From: CAJBLF01 sp964542965
GTDB taxonomy: Bacteria; Patescibacteriota; Gracilibacteria; Absconditabacterales; Absconditicoccaceae
NCBI GenBank assembly: GCA_964542965.1
Contig: CAZIVH010000019.1
Coordinates: forward strand, 1 to 20,058
Reading direction: 5' to 3'
DNA length: 20,058 bases
How positions within the stretch are numbered: the stretch's first letter is position 1; every line of letters starts with the position of its first letter. Under the pieces are notes generated by a model, which had not been told where the DNA came from, searched no databases, and saw only the letters and a list, made by a program, of their open reading frames with translations. The position numbers were made by a program, and so were the translations under genes. Shown here one piece after another: positions 16,859-20,058 of this stretch.

Positions 16859-16971
16859 ACGTTCCCTCTTTTTTTCCAAAGAGGGGGGACCCGCGAGGGT
16901 GGGAGATTTCACTAAGTCGCAAAATCCTCCATCCTAAAGGATACCTCCTCCTTTCAGTAAAGGAGGAACGT
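16859..16971 (+). repeat. 113-bp palindromic (MITE/REP-like) element
   Basis: It is bounded by ACGTTCC (16859-16865) and its inverse GGAACGT (16965-16971). The left half reads ACGTTCCCTCTTT...AAAGAGGGGGG...GGTGGGAGATTT. The reverse complement of the right half reads ACGTTCCTCCTTT...AAAGGAGGAGG...GATGGAGGATTT. The halves are therefore imperfect inverted copies, and each contains its own small hairpin. It lies between recX and yebC. Confidence 0.7.
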
Positions 16972-16979
16972 CTTTTAGT

Positions 16980-17411
16980 TTATCTGTTCTCTATGACATC
17001 CTTGATGTCTGAAAGCTTATATCATTTTCTCATCAGCTTCTGGATGATATCGAATCCATCTACATTTTTTTTCTTGTACGCTGCTATCTCTCTCTTGATC
17101 TTTGCGTGGACTCCTTCACTCATTCCGGTTTCATATCTTTGCAGCATTTGCTTGATGATGTCTGGAGGGATACCTTTCTGTTGAAGCTTTTGTATGATTC
17201 TGATAGCTGGTTTTCCTTTATTCACTACCTCACTTCTGATATAGCTTTCCGCAAACATCTCGTCATTCACGTAATTCTTTTTCTTCAACTCATTGATAGT
17301 CCGATCGACGTCGCTAGTAGAATATCCTTTGAGATACAACTGAATCCTTAACTCTTTTTCAGTCTTTGGGAAACGGTGGATATACTTTAATGCATAATCG
17401 AAACACTGCAT
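16980..17411 (-). CDS. recX: RecX regulatory protein
   Basis: 143 residues, TAA stop, one TGA read as Gly near the end (17022). The order of motifs follows the RecX three-helix repeats: ALKYIHRFPKTEKELRIQLYLKGYS, then VDRTINELKKKNYVNDEMFAESYIRS, then KGKPAIRIIQKLQQKGIPPDIIKQML. RecX binds RecA and restrains its filaments in recombination and repair. No recA lies in the window. The gene is slightly short but complete for the family. It precedes yebC on the same strand and follows the ileS piece across a palindromic repeat. Confidence 0.88.
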
Positions 17412-17433
17412 ACTTCAAAACAGGAAATGAATG

Positions 17434-17520
17434 ATAATTTGCCCTTCGGGCGTATATTTGGACTTTTTCCGTAATTTGTTGTGGTGAATTACGCGTAGCG
17501 AATATACGCGAAGCAAATTA
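17434..17520 (+). repeat. GTAATT-rich palindromic repeat, copy 1
   Basis: It runs from ATAATTTGCCCTTCGGGCG to GCGAAGCAAATTA and pairs with itself end to end (TAATTTGC against GCAAATTA, CGTATATT against AATATACG). The start contains a tight CCCTTCGGG hairpin. It is homologous to copy 2 at 18241-18340 in the same orientation. Its last bases supply the TAA stop of the ileS piece. Confidence 0.65.
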
Positions 17521-18138
17521 ACGTTTTAATGCGAAATTTATCGTCGCTTCATTGTTGGTGAAGAGTGCGACAACATCGCCTTCAGGATTTTCCATAGGTA
17601 TAAATTCGGAGATCAACGCTTCGTGTTTGAAAAATTTCTCGAATTCGTTCAGTATGTTTTTGAGATGTTCATCTGCGGTGGAGTAGATAGCTTTCACCTT
17701 GTCGCTGACATTGTAATCGGCATCTTTTCTCATCTGATTCAAGAATCTAGAAATCTCTCTTGCTACACCTTCTCTTTCGAGTTCTGGCGTCAATTGCAAA
17801 TCAAGCTTTGCTATGATATTCTGGTCAACTGCCATATTATCTCCTTCGAGACCTTCGTAAGCGATTTCATATTCTCCTGATTCAAGTGTCCACTCGTTTC
17901 ATTCATTATCGAAAATCACAACCTTGCCATCGCCGATATTTTTGATGTTCCCTTGTTTTCCATATTGGATGATCTTCCCGGTATCTTTGCCGAATTTTGC
18001 GCTCAATTGCGAACCGATAGGCTTGAATATCTTGGTGATTTTCATGGATCCGTCGAGTTCCTCAATCTTCTTTACATTCACTTCCTCTTTGATGATCTCG
18101 CCGTATTTTTTCAGCAAGTCTTGTGCTGCTATCGTCAT
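17518..18138 (-). CDS. ileS: Free-standing C-terminal fragment of isoleucyl-tRNA synthetase
   Basis: About 206 residues (ATG 18138; a TTG at 18201 would add 21), TAA stop, one TGA as Gly (17899). The content is only the last part of IleRS: AAQDLLKKYGEIIKEEVNVKKIEEL, SQLSAKFGKDTGKIIQYGK, a strand segment ESGEYEIAYEGLEGDN, then LDLQLTPELEREGVAREISRFLNQMRKDADYNVSDKV. The last matches the conserved 'LTPEL..EGLAREI.R..Q..RK...' block. The catalytic Rossmann domain, HIGH and KMSKS motifs, editing domain and anticodon-binding helices are absent. Upstream is not more ileS but a copy of the palindromic repeat. It is either a remnant of a broken or duplicated ileS or one part of a split enzyme; a full ileS may lie elsewhere. 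Confidence 0.75.
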
Positions 18139-18221
18139 TCGTACTTCAGATAATGATAAAAAATAGCCCTCAGTATATAGTAATATGGCCCAAAAAAGCA
18201 ATTGAAAAAAATAGGGGAATG

Positions 18222-18377
18222 GGTAATTTATCCCTAGGGGATGTAATTTGTCCCTTCGGGACGTAATTATGGCTTTGTCCGTAATTCATTGTAACTGCCA
18301 ATTACGCGACCAACGGGAGTAAATTACACGAAGTAAATTATGTGAGCGTAGCGAACTTATTACGCGAAGCACATTAC
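18222..18377 (+). repeat. GTAATT-rich palindromic repeat, copy 2 (extended)
   Basis: Four direct units start with GTAATT and are spaced about 18-20 bp (18222-18300). The first two each contain a palindrome (ATCCCTAGGGGAT, GTCCCTTCGGGAC). They are followed by inverted units (AATTACGCG, AAATTACACGAAG, TTATTACGCGAAG, ACATTAC) to 18377. The segment 18241-18340 aligns with copy 1 at 17434-17520. It fills the space between the ileS piece and folA. Confidence 0.6.
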
Positions 18378-18399
18378 TTTTAACTTTTAGCATAAGAGT

Positions 18400-18867
18400 A
18401 TGATAGTGAATATGATCGCCGCCATGGCGTCCAACAGAATCGTAGGCAACAACAACCAGCTTCCTCGACATTACTCTCAAGACCTTCAGCACTTCAAAAA
18501 AGTAACATCAGGACATATCGTCGTCATGGGCTACAATACCTTCCTGTCTATAGGAAAACCCCTTCCCAATAGGAGAAATATCATTCTCTCCAAAACACCG
18601 GTCGAAGGGTTGGAAACATATACGAGTATAGAGGATATGATGAAACAGCTCGAATCGGAAAACATAGATCAGATATTCATTATTTGATGAGCGAGCATCT
18701 ATCGCCAATTTTTGCCATTAGCTCATTTCATCTATCTGACGGAAATCAAAAAAGCTTATGCATGAGACACAAGCTTTCCTGAGTTTGAAACTGAATTTAC
18801 TGAAATAGAGAGAGTCCCTGACGAAACAAACGAGATGGATTTCGTCATTTATAAGAGAAAAGATTAA
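18400..18867 (+). CDS. folA: Dihydrofolate reductase
   Basis: 155 residues, typical length, TAA stop. It reduces dihydrofolate to tetrahydrofolate with NADPH. Motifs in order: MIAAMASNRIVGNNNQLP-(CGA)-HYSQDLQHFKKVT, where the CGA is the near-invariant Trp of LPW; then VVMGYNTFLSIGKPLPNRRNIILS; then IFII-(TGA)(TGA)-ASIYRQFLPLA, where the TGA pair is the conserved Gly-Gly of the cofactor site. The end is FPEFETEFTEIERV...FVIYKRK. ATG 18400 is the first start; ATG 18412 would also work. No clear promoter is seen; the palindromic repeat lies just upstream. It is convergent with, and overlaps by four bases, the small gene at 18864-19064. Confidence 0.95.
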
Positions 18868-19064
18868 TATCTAGGATTTGGATGAATCCCAGAACCTTCT
18901 TCTATCCTATAACGATTGGGCATATCTCTGAAATTGTTTGTTCTTCCGGATATTCTGATAGTTTCGTCGCTAGGTCATTGGATGATAGCGATAAGTTCTT
19001 GGGCTACAGTGGTTTCAGGGGTGGTGTTTCTTTCTTCGGAAGTGTTGTTTTGTAGGTTTTCCAT
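18864..19064 (-). CDS. Small polar protein, unknown
   Basis: 66 residues, ATG 19064, TAA stop overlapping the end of folA. One TGA is read as Gly (IIQ-G-PSDETI), so standard-code calling would miss it. Sequence: MENLQNNTSEERNTTPETT, then AQELIAIIQGPSDETIRISG, then a polar tail ending GIHPNPRY. No membrane helix or Cys. It lies behind a possible TTGACA promoter. No family recognised. The absence of TAA or TAG across 66 codons is modest evidence, so the call is tentative. Confidence 0.45.
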
Positions 19065-19125
19065 AGTGCAAAGGATTATGCGATAAAATATAGAATATGA
19101 TTGTTTTGTAAATATAGAACACCCC

Positions 19126-19153
19126 TATTTACTTATTTTAAATAAAATGTCAA
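19126..19153 (-). promoter_or_regulatory. Possible promoter of the 66-residue gene
   Basis: Minus strand TTGACA (19153-19148), 16-bp spacer, TAAATA (19131-19126). The -35 is perfect and the -10 weak; the leader is about 55 bases. Confidence 0.4.
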
Positions 19154-19254
19154 GGGATGGTATTCCCTAAATTCCTCGATCTTAGAAAGACTTGTTCCTT
19201 TATAGTGCATTTCCTGTCTTTAGCGGGAGAGTAAGGATAGTGATGGAGTAAAAA

Positions 19255-19286
19255 ATATAAAAAAAGCCGGGCGAAAACACCGGCTT
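19255..19286 (-). terminator. Terminator of the small exported protein gene
   Basis: Minus strand AAGCCGG and CCGGCTT form a perfect 7-bp stem around a 9-base loop and run into a T-rich tract, 12 bases after the stop of the gene at 19298. Confidence 0.85.
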
Positions 19287-19297
19287 GATAGTTTTTT

Positions 19298-19624
19298 TTA
19301 TCGAATACTTTCGGACCTGAAAAATGTCGTTCCAATATAGTATCCAACAAAGAATTTCTCGTAGATTTCTGTCTCTTCTTTTGGAAGTCGGTACACATCA
19401 AATACGTTTGGAATGCTATCAATGAGCTTAACCTCATTTTCACATTCTCCAAAGATATAGATGCGGTGATAGCAAGTGTCGTTTTTAGCGCTCCATTTTA
19501 AACATGTACCGCCAAAAAAATCGTACCCTTTCTCGATACGTATACTGTATACGGTGTCTATTCCCTGTCCATACAGTATTACGGAAAATCCAATGAGACA
19601 CAACAATATGACAAATTTTTTCAT
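19298..19624 (-). CDS. Small exported protein with Cys residues, unknown
   Basis: 108 residues, ATG 19624, TAA stop. The N-terminus MKKFVILLCLIGFSVILYG looks like a signal peptide, with Cys9 inside the hydrophobic core. The mature part has GGTCLKW, DTCYHRIYIF and GECENEVKL, so three further Cys could form disulphides outside the membrane. No TGA is used for its Gly codons. Two CGA occur (DVY-x-LPKEE and the last codon), read Trp in this code or Arg if the gene is foreign. It has its own promoter, matching that of the gene at 12355, and a strong terminator. It begins just downstream of truB. I do not recognise a family. Confidence 0.65.
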   Translation of the reverse strand: MKKFVILLCLIGFSVILYGQGIDTVYSIRIEKGYDFFGGTCLKWSAKNDTCYHRIYIFGECENEVKLIDSIPNVFDVYRLPKEETEIYEKFFVGYYIGTTFFRSESIR

Positions 19625-19662
19625 AGCTTTGTTTTTTTTGTTTTCAACAAATTATTATATAT

Positions 19663-19690
19663 CTTATATATATTTTATAATAAATGTCAA
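19663..19690 (-). promoter_or_regulatory. Promoter of the small exported protein
   Basis: Minus strand TTGACA (19690-19685), 16-bp spacer, TATAAG (19668-19663), starting seven bases after the truB stop codon. Confidence 0.7.
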
Positions 19691-19696
19691 GAGTAA

Positions 19697-20058
19697 TTAT
19701 ATTTTGCAATATCTGAGGACTTCCTGCTTCTCTTTATACGTGTTATGGAGTTCTTCCCAATTCTGGAGATGGTCGATATCGATGTCGCCGATCCTGGTTC
19801 TCCTCAGTTGAATCAATGTTCCTCAGAGTCCGAGTTCTTTGCCCAATCGGTGGGCGATGGACCTGATATACGTTCCCGATCCGACATCCAATTTCAATTG
19901 CAGCAGAGGAAATTCATACTTTATCACCTCATAGCCATTGGTCTTCATCAGCTTATTCTCTTCGATAATATTTCCCGCTCTGGCATCGTGATAGGATCTT
20001 TTTCCCGCTCTTTTTTTTGCACTGAATGCCGGCAATGGTAACTCATATTCCGGGATCA
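19697..20058 (-). CDS. truB: tRNA pseudouridine-55 synthase, C-terminal part (5' truncated)
   Basis: About 120 C-terminal residues, open to the window edge, TAA stop, one TGA as Gly (19823). LPAFSAKKRAGKRSYHDAR is the family's 'PP.FSA.K..GKRAY..AR' block. DVGSGTYIRSIAHRLGKELGL followed by GTLIQLRRTRIGDI is the equally typical C-terminal block (GTYIRSL..DLG....G.....LRRT..G). TruB makes pseudouridine at position 55 of the T-loop in elongator tRNAs. The catalytic Asp region lies outside the window. The gene for the small exported protein follows directly. Confidence 0.92.

Noticed and set aside
18222..18377. CRISPR array
   Set aside because: Units are only 18-20 bp with no constant repeat/variable spacer pattern, they invert half way, and no cas genes are present.
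1..20058. tRNA or rRNA genes, including the suppressor-type tRNAs that would read UGA, CGA or CGG
   Set aside because: No GTTC-type T-loop with matching acceptor stem was found by eye in the intergenic gaps; a covariance search would be needed to be certain.

Overview
This window most likely comes from a member of Absconditabacteria (candidate division SR1) or a close relative in the Gracilibacteria/BD1-5 group. Almost every recognisable gene is interrupted by in-frame TGA at conserved glycines: the GNSGG serine-protease motif, the double Gly of dihydrofolate reductase, and Gly positions in ValRS and the U32 protein. CGA and CGG also fall where these families require tryptophan, above all in valyl-tRNA synthetase. 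With UGA=Gly and CGA/CGG=Trp the apparently shredded frames join into full-length proteins closed by TAA or TAG. Read with the standard code, the window would look like a field of pseudogenes. The DNA is AT-rich, and intergenic gaps are short except where palindromic repeats sit.

Layout. 1-3352 (+): the end of an unknown basic protein, an exported trypsin-like serine protease, a terminator with an overlapping promoter, and an MFS-type transporter. 3354-7568 (-): an HELLH metallopeptidase-like protein and a U32-family protein as one unit; a small two-helix membrane protein with a terminator; then a type IV prepilin peptidase (pilD) abutting a polytopic membrane protein of unknown function. A divergent promoter pair at 7587-7652 separates these from a Lys/Glu-rich small protein, valS and a FemAB-like aminoacyltransferase (+).

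11897-12820 (+) holds two small membrane-protein genes, each with its own promoter and terminator. The second (12355-12783) ends in TGA directly before a textbook terminator, which conflicts with the genome's own code. 13006-15943 (+) holds two tandem membrane-anchored proteins of about 480-500 residues that I do not recognise; they sit behind a CRP/FNR-like palindrome. 16075-18138 (-) carries yebC, recX and a free-standing C-terminal piece of isoleucyl-tRNA synthetase. The ileS piece is bracketed by two same-orientation copies of a palindromic GTAATT-rich repeat. 18400-20058 has folA (+), a 66-residue ORF, a small exported Cys-containing protein and the C-terminal part of truB (all -).

The genes are mostly housekeeping (valS, ileS piece, truB, folA, recX, yebC) plus envelope functions (protease, transporter, prepilin peptidase, FemAB-like enzyme, bitopic proteins). 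I see no tRNA or rRNA genes, CRISPR array, transposase or phage module. The most unusual content is the double codon reassignment, the gene whose only usable stop is a reassigned codon, and the dense set of palindromic intergenic elements.
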